Assembly (NCBI GenBank): GCA_003105035.1 | Contig: PQAL01000028.1 | Coordinates: forward strand, 1 to 64,000 | Reading direction: 5' to 3' | DNA length: 64,000 nucleotides | DNA from: Anaerolineales bacterium | GTDB lineage: Bacteria > Chloroflexota > Anaerolineae > Anaerolineales > UBA4823 | In this document: in pieces, positions 8,414 through 17,732 of the stretch | How the letters are laid out: each line of letters opens with the position of its first letter | How positions within the stretch are numbered: position 1 is the stretch's first letter | The notes under the pieces: generated by a model | What the model was told of the DNA's origin: nothing | Seen by the model: the letters and a program-made list of their open reading frames with translations, nothing else | Database searches by the model: none | Made by a program: the position numbers and the translations under genes

Positions 8414-9337
8414 TCATTCTTTTATCACCGGTGAGTAAGCTCGCAAGGAATGGATTTGGGTCAAGATCACCGCACCCAGGATCAGCCCACAGCCGACAAG
8501 CTGCACGGGCTGCATGGACTCACCCAGGAAGATAGCTCCGAAACTGGCTGCAAAGACCGCCTCCATGCTGAGCAGGATGGTTGCATCGGTTGGCGGGGAG
8601 TATTTCTGCCCCAACCCCTGCAAGGTATAGCCTACGGCGGTGGAGAGCAGCCCGATATAAAAAATTGTCCACCATCCGGAGCCCAATTCAAATGCCGGCA
8701 CATTTGAATTTACCAATAAATTAATGGTTCCCGCGATAATGTACTGCCCGGCCGCGAAGGTGAGCAAATCCATATGGTGCACTGCCCGGCTAACCAGGAT
8801 CAGGTGTAATGCCCATAGAACTGACCCTGCCATCACCAGGGCATCCCCAAGCGCTAAGCGCAGTGTGCCACCAGTGCTGAGCAGCAGGCTTCCGATAATG
8901 GCGATGAAAGCTCCCAGCCAGGCCAGGCGGTCAATTTTTTCTTTCCAAAATATCACCAGCAGGATGGGTACCAGCACGACATACAGGGTGGTGATGAATC
9001 CCGCGTTACCTGCTGTAGTGGTTTCCAGCCCGGCTTGCTGTAGCCCGGCAGCACCAAATAATAAGATCCCTCCCAGCAGCATAAAGGCGAATGATTTCCT
9101 ATCCAGTGGGATTATGGGGGTGGATTTTTGATTTCTGTTGTATTGCCGGGATTTTTTTGCATAACGCAAGGGATTGAGCCCGCTAAAGGGTATCAGCACC
9201 AGCCCACCTAGCAAGAAACGCAATCCATTAAATGTAAATACATCAAAATACTGGGCAGCCACACGCTGTACGGCAAAGGCACTCCCCCATATCAATGCGA
9301 CCAGCAGCAGCACAAGGTCAGCGCGGAAGCGGCTCAT
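8414..9337 (-). CDS. EamA/DMT-family transporter
   Basis: A 307-residue integral membrane protein with about ten hydrophobic helices arranged as two EamA repeats, typical of drug/metabolite transporters. It begins with LVLLLVALIWGSAFAVQ, the classic EamA helix 1, and the second repeat includes ATILLSMEAVFAA near residue 250. Members export amino acids, nucleosides or other metabolites; the substrate is unknown here. It lies between PolX and the M20 peptidase, all on the minus strand, and may be co-transcribed with them. Confidence 0.9.
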   Translation of the reverse strand: MSRFRADLVLLLVALIWGSAFAVQRVAAQYFDVFTFNGLRFLLGGLVLIPFSGLNPLRYAKKSRQYNRNQKSTPIIPLDRKSFAFMLLGGILLFGAAGLQQAGLETTTAGNAGFITTLYVVLVPILLVIFWKEKIDRLAWLGAFIAIIGSLLLSTGGTLRLALGDALVMAGSVLWALHLILVSRAVHHMDLLTFAAGQYIIAGTINLLVNSNVPAFELGSGWWTIFYIGLLSTAVGYTLQGLGQKYSPPTDATILLSMEAVFAASFGAIFLGESMQPVQLVGCGLILGAVILTQIHSLRAYSPVIKE

Positions 9338-9374
9338 GGCTAAATTATCTCATGAAGCTGGTGATCTATCTGTG

Positions 9375-11096
9375 TTATCCTCGGTTTTTCAGCCAATCGA
9401 TTAAACGGGTCGGACTCCAGGTATTAATTACGTCCTCAGCAGTGACCCAGCCCCGCCGTGCCGTGGCGACTCCGAAGTGCATCATCTCCATGTCCGCTTC
9501 GCTGTGGGCATCCGTGTTAATGGTCAGCTTAATCCCCATCTCGATCGCCCGCCTGGCATGCACATCGTCCAGGTCCAAACGGGAGGGATGGGCATTGATC
9601 TCCAATGCAATGCTCGCCTCCTTGGCTGCTCCCAGCACGGCCTCCATATCCAGGTCGGCCCCCTCCCGATCGGGCAGTAGCCTGCCTGTTGGATGGGGGA
9701 TGATATCGACATTTGGATTTTGGATGGCTTTGACCATCCTTTCAGTCACCTTTTGACGTGGCTGGCGTAAGCTGGTGTGCAGTGCTGCAAATACGATATC
9801 CAGCTCAGCCAGTACTTCATCGGGATAATCCAGGCTGCCATCTGCCTTTATCTCCACTTCAGCACCACGCAGGATATGGATTTTGCCATCCAGCTCTTTT
9901 ACTGCCTCATTGATCTCCAGGCGTTGCTTCCTGACATCCTCAGCTGTCATCCCTTGCACGATACCCAGGCTGGAGGTATGGTCAGTGATGGCCAGCAGCT
10001 TGTAACCCCTTTTGATGGCAGCCTCGGCCATCTGCTTGATGGTCAGCTTTCCATCACTCCAGGTTGTGTGAATCTGGAGATCAGCTTTTATGTCATCCAG
10101 CTCGATTAACTTAGGTAGTGTACCTTTGATAGCGGCCTGTACCTCACCTCGGTCTTCACGTATCTCAGGGGGAATAAAGGGCAAACCGAGGGTCTCGTAT
10201 ACCTGCGCTTCGCGTTCACAGGTGACCTCGCTGCCGTCTTTGCGCTGCAGGGAATGTTCTGACAATGAAAAACCTTTCTTTAAGGCGTATTCGCGCAGGC
10301 GCACATTGTGATCTTTCGAGCCAGTAGCATACACCAACGCCGTACCCCAATGCTCTGGCGGATGCACCCATAGCTGGGCTTGTAAGCCGTGGGTAAACTC
10401 AACACTGGATTTCGTCTCGCCTTTGCCTAATATCCGCGCTACATCTTTTCGGCTGGTAAAGGCATCCATGATTGCCCGTGAATCATTGGCTGCAGCCAGG
10501 ATATCAATATCACCAACGGTTGCCCGCATCCTGCGCAGGCTTCCACCCAGCTCCACGGCTTTCACACCTGGGGCTTTGCGCAGGTAATCCATTAATTCCA
10601 TGGCAAACGGCCAGGCTTTGCCGATCGGGATACGGTTCGAGCGCCTCCCCAGCGCTTCAATCCCTGCCAGCACCTTGGCTTCCGATTTTTCCCCCATCCC
10701 TGGCAGGGAACGCAACTTTCCAGCACGAGCTGCCTCTTCGAGCTGGCTTAAATTGGTGATGCCCAGCTCTTTCCAAAACATGGCTACCTTTTTCGGACCC
10801 AGGTCAGGCACTTGTAGTTCCTCTGCCAGGCTGGGTGGTACTTCCACTTCCAGTTTCTCCAAAAACCCAAGATGGCCGGTAGTGAGCAGCTCATCGATTT
10901 TCTCAGCGATAGCTTTACCCACACCATCCACCTCGGTGAGTTTCCCTTGTTTCCATACTTCATTAATATCCTGTCCCAGGTTACCCAGGCTGTCTGCTGC
11001 CTTACGGTATGCCAGGATCTTATAGATATTTTCACCCTTGATTTCCAACAGGTCAGCGATTGTTCGAAATGTATTGGCGAGTTCTTGATTGGTCAT
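9375..11096 (-). CDS. polX: DNA polymerase/3'-5' exonuclease PolX
   Basis: A family X DNA polymerase of about 573 residues with a C-terminal PHP exonuclease domain, used in gap-filling base excision repair. The N-terminal helix-hairpin-helix region includes VDGVGKAIAEKI and LPGMGEKSEAKV. The polymerase metal-binding pair is in VGDIDILAA. The PHP domain shows HTTWSDG, ITDHTSS, HPTGRLL, NAHPSRLD and NTDAHSEADM, the expected metal-binding His/Asp set, so it looks active. A Met three codons upstream (11105) is an alternative start; MTNQELAN at 11096 fits the family better. Confidence 0.95.
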   Translation of the reverse strand: MTNQELANTFRTIADLLEIKGENIYKILAYRKAADSLGNLGQDINEVWKQGKLTEVDGVGKAIAEKIDELLTTGHLGFLEKLEVEVPPSLAEELQVPDLGPKKVAMFWKELGITNLSQLEEAARAGKLRSLPGMGEKSEAKVLAGIEALGRRSNRIPIGKAWPFAMELMDYLRKAPGVKAVELGGSLRRMRATVGDIDILAAANDSRAIMDAFTSRKDVARILGKGETKSSVEFTHGLQAQLWVHPPEHWGTALVYATGSKDHNVRLREYALKKGFSLSEHSLQRKDGSEVTCEREAQVYETLGLPFIPPEIREDRGEVQAAIKGTLPKLIELDDIKADLQIHTTWSDGKLTIKQMAEAAIKRGYKLLAITDHTSSLGIVQGMTAEDVRKQRLEINEAVKELDGKIHILRGAEVEIKADGSLDYPDEVLAELDIVFAALHTSLRQPRQKVTERMVKAIQNPNVDIIPHPTGRLLPDREGADLDMEAVLGAAKEASIALEINAHPSRLDLDDVHARRAIEMGIKLTINTDAHSEADMEMMHFGVATARRGWVTAEDVINTWSPTRLIDWLKNRG

Positions 11097-11256
11097 GGTT
11101 ACCATCCAAAGTGTGTGTCTCTGTATGATGGGTAGGCAGTCTGAATTCTATCGTATTGCCACTTTTCACGATTCCAGAAATATAAAATACACATAATCCA
11201 CCCCTTCTGCTAAAATTCTAATACTTTTATCAGCTTGTGGATAGGCTCAATTACGA

Positions 11257-11883
11257 ATGGAAATCAATTATCTCTTGCGGGGATTGCTGATTGGCTTTTC
11301 GATTGCTGCCCCAGTTGGTCCGATCGGTATCTTGTGTATCCATCGGACACTTGCCTATGGCAGGATGTATGGCTTTCTTTCAGGCCTGGGTGCAGCCACC
11401 GCGGATGCGCTGTACGGCTGCGTGGCTGCTTTTGGGCTGTCCATCATCTCCGGTTTTCTGGTGCAACAACAGACCTGGTTGCAATTAATCGGTGGAGGTT
11501 TCTTGTGTTTTTTGGGAATCAAGACTTATTTAAAGAAGCCAGTAAAAAATAATCTCGTTGCTGAACCAGTCAGCAAGTTGAGTGCCTATGGATCGACATT
11601 TTTTCTCACCCTAACCAATCCGGTGACGATCCTGGCCTTCGCAGCCATCTTCGCCGGCTTGGGATTGGTTGGTGCTCAGGGGAATTACGTTACAGCGGGA
11701 GTGATGGTTTTAGGTGTGTTCCTGGGTTCAACTGCCTGGTGGTTAATCCTGAGCACTATCACCAGCCTGCTGAGAGACCGTATCAGCCCAACAGGGATTT
11801 TGTGGGTAAATCGGGTTTCTGGTTTGATCATCCTGGGGTTCGGGATCGCTGCCCTGGTGAGTGCATTCTCCAGAATCCTATAA
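11257..11883 (+). CDS. LysE/RhtB-family amino acid exporter
   Basis: A 208-residue membrane protein with six predicted helices, matching LysE/RhtB exporters in length. The N-terminal helix LLIGFSIAAPVGPIGILCI contains the conserved APVGP motif, and FFLTLTNPVTILAFAAIFA holds the conserved TNP segment. It would export amino acids or related small cationic or neutral solutes; the substrate is not evident. It is a single gene, divergent from polX, with a free-standing upstream region of about 160 bases. Confidence 0.92.
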   Translation: MEINYLLRGLLIGFSIAAPVGPIGILCIHRTLAYGRMYGFLSGLGAATADALYGCVAAFGLSIISGFLVQQQTWLQLIGGGFLCFLGIKTYLKKPVKNNLVAEPVSKLSAYGSTFFLTLTNPVTILAFAAIFAGLGLVGAQGNYVTAGVMVLGVFLGSTAWWLILSTITSLLRDRISPTGILWVNRVSGLIILGFGIAALVSAFSRIL

Positions 11884-12002
11884 TCTCTTGAGATTTCTCG
11901 AGATGATTCTCGGATTACTTAACAGGTGCTTCACAGGGATTATACTTTACATAGATATTTCCCCATTCTTTGAGCATCCTGAATAGGTTGTGCTTTATCC
12001 GT

Positions 12003-12557
12003 TTATTGCAAATCTTTCTTTGTGTCTTCGCGATTCTCTTCGTCATCTCCCTGGCGTATGGATTGGTAAGTTAGTCCCAACAGCCAATCCTGCAGGTAAG
12101 TCTCGATATTCTCAAGCAGCTGAATTTTGCTGTTCAATGTGTTGATGAGCTCACGGCTGTCTGTTAAAACTTGCAGGCATCCGGACCTTGCTTCCTCTTC
12201 CACAATTTCTTGGCGGTCCATCAGCTCAACCAGCTGCCGTTCATCGATTTGTTGCAGCACCTGGTTGCTACCATATCCTTCAAGATTCAGACCATATCCC
12301 AATAAGATGATCGACAGTTGATTGATCACTTGGTTTAGGTCATCGTAGACCTGGGACTTACGCTTCATGGTTTCGCCCAAGATCTCTCGCAAGGCTTCCA
12401 GGCTCTGCGGCCCAGCAATCACCATCTCCTGGATTAATTCATGGATCGGTTCTGTCGAGCCATCCTCAATACAGCGAGTTAATACATCCCCTGCTTGTAG
12501 CCGGAAGTAAGCTTTTTCCACAATCGTATAAACGGACGATGGTGCCTTATTGCCCAT
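12003..12557 (-). CDS. Hypothetical helical protein downstream of DUF971 gene
   Basis: A 184-residue, highly charged and mostly helical soluble protein I do not recognise. It has no signal peptide or membrane segment and no cysteine clusters beyond isolated residues. The C-terminal half (LLENIETYLQDWLLGLTYQS) could form an amphipathic or coiled-coil helix, and the tail is acidic and lysine-rich. The start overlaps the end of the DUF971 gene by 11 bases, which suggests translational coupling and expression as a pair. Function unknown. Confidence 0.7.
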   Translation of the reverse strand: MGNKAPSSVYTIVEKAYFRLQAGDVLTRCIEDGSTEPIHELIQEMVIAGPQSLEALREILGETMKRKSQVYDDLNQVINQLSIILLGYGLNLEGYGSNQVLQQIDERQLVELMDRQEIVEEEARSGCLQVLTDSRELINTLNSKIQLLENIETYLQDWLLGLTYQSIRQGDDEENREDTKKDLQ

Positions 12558-12912
12558 AGATCTTCATTTCCTGGCAGATAGGGCAGGGGCATAAAGCTCT
12601 CAGGTAATGCCAGTTGTAGATACCAAATCGATGACCATCCTCCCACTTAATCGTTACCCCGTAAGACCCCACACCTTCTATTGTTGCCAGACGGGTCGCG
12701 GGTGTATCTTCTATGGGCATGTAAAAGACTTCGTTCGGAGGTTCTTCACTCATCTTGTCATGCCCACCGCGGCACACCTCACACGGGCAGGCATAGCGAA
12801 CGAGCGCAAAAGGATACACGCTGATATGGCCATCATTCCACTCAACACTGATGTGCTTGTTTTTCTTGTCAGCTGTAATCCCAACAGGGTGTAGGGAATC
12901 CATATATTCCAT
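12547..12912 (-). CDS. DUF971 domain protein
   Basis: A 121-residue protein matching DUF971, the domain also found at the N-terminus of gamma-butyrobetaine hydroxylases and in proteins tied to iron-sulfur or molybdenum cofactor systems. It shows WNDGHISVYPFALVRYACPC, CEVCRGG, WEDGHRFGIYNW and a C-terminal CPCPICQE. The paired cysteine motifs (CPCEVC and CPCPIC) could bind a metal. It is first in a two-gene unit with the overlapping hypothetical gene. The domain call is strong; its biochemical role is not established. Confidence 0.88.
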   Translation of the reverse strand: MEYMDSLHPVGITADKKNKHISVEWNDGHISVYPFALVRYACPCEVCRGGHDKMSEEPPNEVFYMPIEDTPATRLATIEGVGSYGVTIKWEDGHRFGIYNWHYLRALCPCPICQEMKIYGQ

Positions 12913-12980
12913 ATCATTATTAATATATAACGGATTTTCAATTCATGCAAATGTGTGGGATGAATCTGTTTTAATTTCTC

Positions 12981-13463
12981 TCAGGGATTTTGCACAACAG
13001 CCAGGTAATTCGCTACTCCCCATCCAGCTGCATTTTCGCTATATGGATCTTGAAGGTACCACCATATATATCCATCTGCTTCTACAGGACCATCTTTTAC
13101 TATGAAGACCTCAGATTCCAATGCAATAAAGCGTACTTTGCTGGCTACGCTTGCTGATTCGTGCAGTCGTAAGCCATCGCCACCCGTCCCGCTCACTTGC
13201 ACGTAGTTGCCAAGCGAAATATTAGCAGACGCAGTAGGCTCCAGACCGGGTGTTATAACAGATGTTGGTGTCTGCTTGGGTGCGATGGGTGTCGGCGTGG
13301 GTGCTTCGATCACCTTCAGGATTGCAGTCGCCGGGACGGGATTGCTGTCGGTCGCTTTCGCCGCCCATAGCGCGGCCACGAAGAAAGCGAACACAAGCAG
13401 GGCAAAGACGATCCCCCCCAGGATCACTTTAAGATTAAGCAAGACCCTCAATGACTTCATCAA
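12981..13463 (-). CDS. Membrane-anchored SH3b-domain protein
   Basis: A 160-residue protein with a single N-terminal transmembrane helix (about residues 13-36), a Pro/Thr-rich linker (APTPTPIAPKQTPT) and a C-terminal bacterial SH3-like domain. The domain includes YVQVSGTGGDGLRLHESAS and ends with DGYIWWYLQD and GWGVANYL, the usual SH3b terminal strands. Such domains bind peptidoglycan peptides or mediate extracellular contacts. It should face outside the membrane. It lies seven bases past the stop of the cation exchanger gene and may be co-transcribed with it. Confidence 0.85.
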   Translation of the reverse strand: MMKSLRVLLNLKVILGGIVFALLVFAFFVAALWAAKATDSNPVPATAILKVIEAPTPTPIAPKQTPTSVITPGLEPTASANISLGNYVQVSGTGGDGLRLHESASVASKVRFIALESEVFIVKDGPVEADGYIWWYLQDPYSENAAGWGVANYLAVVQNP

Positions 13464-13470
13464 GGAACCC

Positions 13471-14559
13471 TTATACAGGCATCAGGAAAAATGTCAATGC
13501 AAGGATAAGGTAGATCGCCAGAAGCTCAGCACCTTCCAGCCAGTTGGATTCACCATCTGCTGAAACGAGGGCCGCGATCAACACACCTGCAATCAAAGCG
13601 ATCAGCTCGAGCTGGTTAAAAACCAGGGTCAATGGATTATTGAGGATTAAGCTGATAAATACCAATAACGGCGCCACAAAGAGGGCAATCTGCAGGCTGG
13701 ATGCAATGGCAATCTCAACGCTGAGTGTCATCTTATTCTTAATCGCCATCTGCACTGCGACGATGTGCTCTGCAACATTGCCGATTATGGGGATGAAAAT
13801 TAATCCTATAAAAAACTCTGAAATGCCCAGGGTGCTCACCACTGGTTCAATCACGCCAACCAGTACTTCTGACATGTATGCCACCCCAACAGTCGCTACA
13901 GCCAGGATAATAATGGCGGTTCTCAGGGACCATTTCCGTGGGGCAGCCCCATGGCTGGTTTCTTCTTCGACCATGGGCCCACCAACTGTTTTATAACTGT
14001 AAATCAACCCCAGGGCATACAATAGAATCATCACCGCAGCCACGCCCAGGCTGAGGGTCTCCACTCTTGGCTCTGGGGTATCGATATTTCCCAAATAATG
14101 GCTCAACAAGGAAGGGATCAGGAGGATGATCACCGAGAGCACAAGCATGATCGCGTTACTGCTGGCTTGTTTTCGGTTGAAGGTTTGCGTACCATGTTTC
14201 AGTCCACCAAATAGCATAGACATGCCAAGTACCAACAACAAATTACCCAGGATAGAGCCCGTGATGGAGGCTTTAACCAGCTCAAGGTAACCTGCTTTTA
14301 TGGCCGTTATGGTGATGATCAGCTCAGCTGCATTTCCCAAGGTCGCATTCAGTAAGCCACCTATCCTGGGGTTGGTATGGAACGCCAGCACTTCGGTTGC
14401 TGACCCAATGTAACCTGCCAGAGGGATTATCGCAATCGCTGACAGGGCAAACACAGCAGTGGGTGACCAATGGAGTATCTCCCCAAGTACAGCAAAGGGC
14501 AATGCCAGGAGTAAGATCGCGATCGGGTTTTCTCGAATAAAGGCTGTCAGCTTTTTCAT
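13471..14559 (-). CDS. Calcium/cation:proton antiporter (CaCA family, Cax type)
   Basis: A 362-residue membrane protein with about eleven helices in two homologous halves. The signature acidic repeats are GNAAELIITITAIKAG in the first half and GNVAEHIVAVQMAIKN in the second, the c1 and c2 motifs of the Ca2+:H+ antiporter (Cax) family, with Glu residues that bind the cation. It would expel Ca2+ (or Mn2+) in exchange for protons. It is transcribed from the region shared with the lipid kinase gene and precedes the SH3b gene. Confidence 0.93.
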   Translation of the reverse strand: MKKLTAFIRENPIAILLLALPFAVLGEILHWSPTAVFALSAIAIIPLAGYIGSATEVLAFHTNPRIGGLLNATLGNAAELIITITAIKAGYLELVKASITGSILGNLLLVLGMSMLFGGLKHGTQTFNRKQASSNAIMLVLSVIILLIPSLLSHYLGNIDTPEPRVETLSLGVAAVMILLYALGLIYSYKTVGGPMVEEETSHGAAPRKWSLRTAIIILAVATVGVAYMSEVLVGVIEPVVSTLGISEFFIGLIFIPIIGNVAEHIVAVQMAIKNKMTLSVEIAIASSLQIALFVAPLLVFISLILNNPLTLVFNQLELIALIAGVLIAALVSADGESNWLEGAELLAIYLILALTFFLMPV

Positions 14560-14585
14560 ATGTCAACTACTTCTTATAGATTCGG

Positions 14586-15524
14586 TTAATTGAATAATTT
14601 CCTCGGGGTCTGTTCAGGAACCAGGATCTTCAATCGCTTCGGAATTACCTTGATCTCGACTGAATGTTCTTCACAAGCCAACGGTTCAGCATCAATCTGT
14701 ATATACATGCGCGAGTCTGACCCGATCGTCAGGGTAGTAAATGGAATATTACGCACCTTTTCAGAATCCACATGTCTTCCAGCGTACAAGTCCCATGCCC
14801 GCTGTATCGTATCGCCCAGATTATCGCCTTCGAATAACCATAGATCCATGATCCCATCATCCAACAAAGCATCTGGTGAGACTTTTGCCAACCCTCCCGC
14901 ATATAGGTGGATGTTGCTGATCAACGCTAGAAGGTAATGGCCGCTCATATTCAGGTGGTCTGCTGAGATATTTAGATTGACACCATGCCACACGCTGGCA
15001 TGCCAGGCTGCGGAAGCCGCATACATGGTGTTAGCAAATAACTTTTCTCCCCTCGGGCGGGGCTCAATATGGTGAATTGCAAATGCGTCCAGTCCGACAC
15101 CCGCCCACATTACAAACGGGATACCTGCGCACACCCCGATATCCGCTTCGCGCACGCTTGCCTTCGAAAGCCGGCGTGCACTTTCTTCCAGGGCCATCAA
15201 GCGCGTCCAGGTGATGCCAGGCAGTCCAAGTTCCTGGGCTAATACATTCGCTGTACCCGCTGGTAAAACCCCCAGTGCAGTATCACTACCAACCAGCCCG
15301 CGCATCGCCAGGTTGACTGTACCGTCACCACCAACAGCAAAAAAAGCATCCTTGCCTTCTGAGGCTGCCTGCTGTGCTAGCCTGGTGACGTGTTTAGGAC
15401 CGTCTGCCATGGTCAGATGGATGATCCAGCCATTCTCATGCAAGACTTTTATGGCACGTTCAACTAGCAATCGTGATGGAAACCGGCCTGCATTGGGATT
15501 GTAGACCATGTCGGCGAAGCGCAT
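14586..15524 (-). CDS. Diacylglycerol/lipid kinase (YegS/DgkB-like)
   Basis: A 312-residue ATP-dependent lipid kinase with the DAGK catalytic domain. The nucleotide-binding loop is AVGGDGTVNLAMRGL with GVLPAGTANVLAQELG following, and the C-terminal domain includes DDGIMDLWLFEG. It would phosphorylate diacylglycerol or a related lipid, recycling it to phosphatidic acid. It is encoded 26 bases upstream of the Cax gene on the same strand and divergent, 59 bases apart, from the Ser/Thr kinase gene. The lipid substrate is inferred from the family. Confidence 0.92.
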   Translation of the reverse strand: MRFADMVYNPNAGRFPSRLLVERAIKVLHENGWIIHLTMADGPKHVTRLAQQAASEGKDAFFAVGGDGTVNLAMRGLVGSDTALGVLPAGTANVLAQELGLPGITWTRLMALEESARRLSKASVREADIGVCAGIPFVMWAGVGLDAFAIHHIEPRPRGEKLFANTMYAASAAWHASVWHGVNLNISADHLNMSGHYLLALISNIHLYAGGLAKVSPDALLDDGIMDLWLFEGDNLGDTIQRAWDLYAGRHVDSEKVRNIPFTTLTIGSDSRMYIQIDAEPLACEEHSVEIKVIPKRLKILVPEQTPRKLFN

Positions 15525-15583
15525 CCAATCATTTTACCCGAATTTTCAATATCATTCATATTCGTGCTAGAATTATCGCCAGT

Positions 15584-16726
15584 ATGAGTAATCTTGGACT
15601 CTTAAATAATCGTTATCAAATTGAAGGGCGGATTGGCTCGGGTGGTATGGCGGAAGTCTATCGCGCTCGCGACCTCATGCTGGAGCGTGCCGTAGCCATC
15701 AAACTGCTGCGCGAAGATTTTACTCACGACCTTGCTTTTCGCGAGCGTTTCAAGCAAGAAGCCAAGGCGGCCGCCAGTCTCTCTCATCCTAACATTGTGA
15801 CCATCCATGATTTTGGGTTTGATGAACAGCAAGTATTTATCGTCATGGAATACATCCCTGGCACCGATTTGAAGTCAATCTTGGAAAGCCGGGGGATCTT
15901 GAGTGTAGAGGAAACCTTTCACCTCATCATCCAGGCCTGTGCAGGCATTGGTTATGCACATCGTGCAGGGTTAGTACACTGTGACGTAAAACCCCACAAT
16001 ATGATCGTCACACCTGACCAAAGGCTCAAAGTCACTGATTTTGGTATTGCCCGCGCCCTGGCATCCATCCAATCCCAGGAAGTGAATAATGTAGTCTGGG
16101 GATCGCCCCAGTATTTTTCTCCAGAGCAGGCAGCTGGTCGGCCGCCATCCCCTGCTTCCGACGTGTATGGGTTGGGGGTGGTCTTGTATGAAATGCTCAC
16201 TGGCCGGCTGCCTTTCACCGCGGGCACCGCAGCAGAGCTTTCACGCATGCACCGCACTGCTGCTCCCACTCCGCCGATTGAATATAATCCTCTCATCCCT
16301 CCCAGCCTGGAGCAAGCCTGCCTTAAAGTCCTCTCGAAGGAACCTTCTTCACGCTATCGCACAGCCGATCAATTTGGCAGGGTACTGATTTCTTTACGCA
16401 ATTCTCTGCAGGCATCACAGGCGGAAGTCGCGCCGACTGCAATAAATATTTCCTATGAAAGTGCACCTCAACCCGTCCTGCCTCGTAAATCGATATCAAG
16501 GACGCAGCCAACACCTGTCCCGCAACCCGATCCACAGCCTAGTTGGGAGCCTTCCTCTTCAGCATATGAGCCCACCCAAGCGCCCAAATATCCTTCAGGT
16601 ACCCGGAATGCCTTGGATATCGATTGGGGAACCTGGGCTTTGGTGGTATTAATGGTCATTAGCCTGGGAGGCCTGATTCCATTTTGGGTATGGATTTACT
16701 TTTTATATAATCCACCGGGAAAGTGA
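15584..16726 (+). CDS. Membrane Ser/Thr protein kinase (PknB-like)
   Basis: A 380-residue Hanks-type kinase. The ATG at 15584 gives a typical start (MSNLGLLNNRYQIEG); the open frame upstream is inside the divergent promoter. The glycine loop is GRIGSGGMAEVYRARD, the ATP-binding Lys is Lys40 in VAIKLL, the catalytic loop is HCDVKPHN and the metal loop DFG. The Arg before the catalytic Asp is replaced by Cys (HCD), so it is a non-RD kinase. A Pro/Ser-rich juxtamembrane stretch precedes one transmembrane helix near the C-terminus; only a few residues are outside, and there are no PASTA domains. Its stop lies six bases before the rpe ATG. Confidence 0.93.
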   Translation: MSNLGLLNNRYQIEGRIGSGGMAEVYRARDLMLERAVAIKLLREDFTHDLAFRERFKQEAKAAASLSHPNIVTIHDFGFDEQQVFIVMEYIPGTDLKSILESRGILSVEETFHLIIQACAGIGYAHRAGLVHCDVKPHNMIVTPDQRLKVTDFGIARALASIQSQEVNNVVWGSPQYFSPEQAAGRPPSPASDVYGLGVVLYEMLTGRLPFTAGTAAELSRMHRTAAPTPPIEYNPLIPPSLEQACLKVLSKEPSSRYRTADQFGRVLISLRNSLQASQAEVAPTAINISYESAPQPVLPRKSISRTQPTPVPQPDPQPSWEPSSSAYEPTQAPKYPSGTRNALDIDWGTWALVVLMVISLGGLIPFWVWIYFLYNPPGK

Positions 16727-16731
16727 TCCTC

Positions 16732-17400
16732 ATGAACCCTCCCTACCTGCTTGCGGCCTCAATCCTTTCCGCCGACTTTACCCAGCTCGGGCAGCAAATC
16801 GCACAAGCTGAACAGGCTGGTGCTGATTGGATCCATGTGGATGTGATGGATGGCCATTTCGTCCCCAACCTGACCATGGGGCCATTTATCGTAAAAGCAT
16901 GCCGTAAGGCTACTTCGCTCCCCTTGGACGTCCATCTGATGGTTGAAAATCCCGACCAGTTCCTCGAGGCATTTGCTCAGGCAGGAGCAACGAACCTCAG
17001 TGTGCATGTTGAAACCTGCCCAAACTTGCACCGTACTTTACAAGCCATCCATGAGTTGGGGTGCAAAGCAGGAGTGGTGCTTAACCCAGCCACACCTGTA
17101 AGCCTGATCGAGACAGTCCTACCGATGATCGACCTGGTTTTGGTGATGAGCGTCGATCCGGGTTACTCAGGGCAGGCATTCCTACCCGAAGTATTGCCAA
17201 AGCTGGTCAATCTGGATGAAATTCTCAGGCGGGTCAATCCAACAGCTTATCTCGAGATCGATGGTGGGATAAACGCCGATACCCTGCCCCTGGCACTGAA
17301 AGCCGGGGCCAATGTTTTTGTGGCTGCCCATGCCATCTTTGATTACCCAACAGGGATCGCGGCTGGCATCCAACGCTTACGTACCCAATTCCAGAGTTAA
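16732..17400 (+). CDS. rpe: Ribulose-phosphate 3-epimerase
   Basis: A 222-residue TIM-barrel epimerase that interconverts ribulose-5-phosphate and xylulose-5-phosphate in the pentose phosphate pathway. Signature segments are AASILSADF, HVDVMDGHFVPNLTMGP (catalytic Asp and metal-binding His), HLMVENP, VMSVDPGYSGQAF and EIDGGIN with the second catalytic Asp. A GTG nine bases upstream overlaps the kinase stop and is an alternative start. It is probably co-transcribed with the kinase. Confidence 0.96.
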   Translation: MNPPYLLAASILSADFTQLGQQIAQAEQAGADWIHVDVMDGHFVPNLTMGPFIVKACRKATSLPLDVHLMVENPDQFLEAFAQAGATNLSVHVETCPNLHRTLQAIHELGCKAGVVLNPATPVSLIETVLPMIDLVLVMSVDPGYSGQAFLPEVLPKLVNLDEILRRVNPTAYLEIDGGINADTLPLALKAGANVFVAAHAIFDYPTGIAAGIQRLRTQFQS

Positions 17401-17431
17401 AAAAAACAGTCACGGTCTGCACCGTGACTGT
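17399..17431 (-). terminator. Intrinsic terminator of rpmB
   Basis: Perfect 11-bp inverted repeat (arms 17406-17416 and 17421-17431, loop CTGC) followed, on the minus strand, by eight T residues (17399-17406). It lies between the convergent rpe and rpmB genes and terminates rpmB; the hairpin could also stop rpe transcripts. Confidence 0.88.
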
Positions 17432-17454
17432 GTAAATCAGCGATCAATAATTTT

Positions 17455-17637
17455 TCAGGATGTTTTTACCAATGTGCGCAGGCATTTAGCACATAATACT
17501 TTGCGAACTTTTCTTCCATCCTCATAAACCGTCACAGATTGCAGGTTGGGACGAAAAGAACGCCGGGTGCTTTTATTCGACCATGGACGGTTCCGTCCAA
17601 AGGTAGTTGTTTTACCGCAGTGAGCACACTTTGCCAT
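17455..17637 (-). CDS. rpmB: 50S ribosomal protein L28
   Basis: A 60-residue L28 of the short, zinc-binding type: CAHC near the N-terminus and CAKC near the C-terminus form the expected four-Cys site. The core NKSTRRSFRPNLQSVTV is diagnostic. It is a large-subunit structural protein. It stands divergent to the Asp23/fakA/recG/coaD run, an arrangement common in Chloroflexota and Firmicutes, and has its own terminator. Confidence 0.95.
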   Translation of the reverse strand: MAKCAHCGKTTTFGRNRPWSNKSTRRSFRPNLQSVTVYEDGRKVRKVLCAKCLRTLVKTS

Positions 17638-17709
17638 AGTTCACATCCTTTTCTGGTGCATTCGCCCGGGGGCCAGGTTAGGGCACTGGTCAAAAAAACT
17701 GCTTACGTA

Positions 17710-17732
17710 TATAATGAAATTCACGCTATAAT
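17710..17732 (+). promoter_or_regulatory. Tandem TATAAT hexamers upstream of the Asp23/fakA operon
   Basis: Two perfect TATAAT hexamers at 17710-17715 and 17727-17732 lie in the 204-base region between rpmB and the Asp23 gene. Neither has a good -35 at 17 bases, so assignment to one or the other gene is uncertain. Confidence 0.35.
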
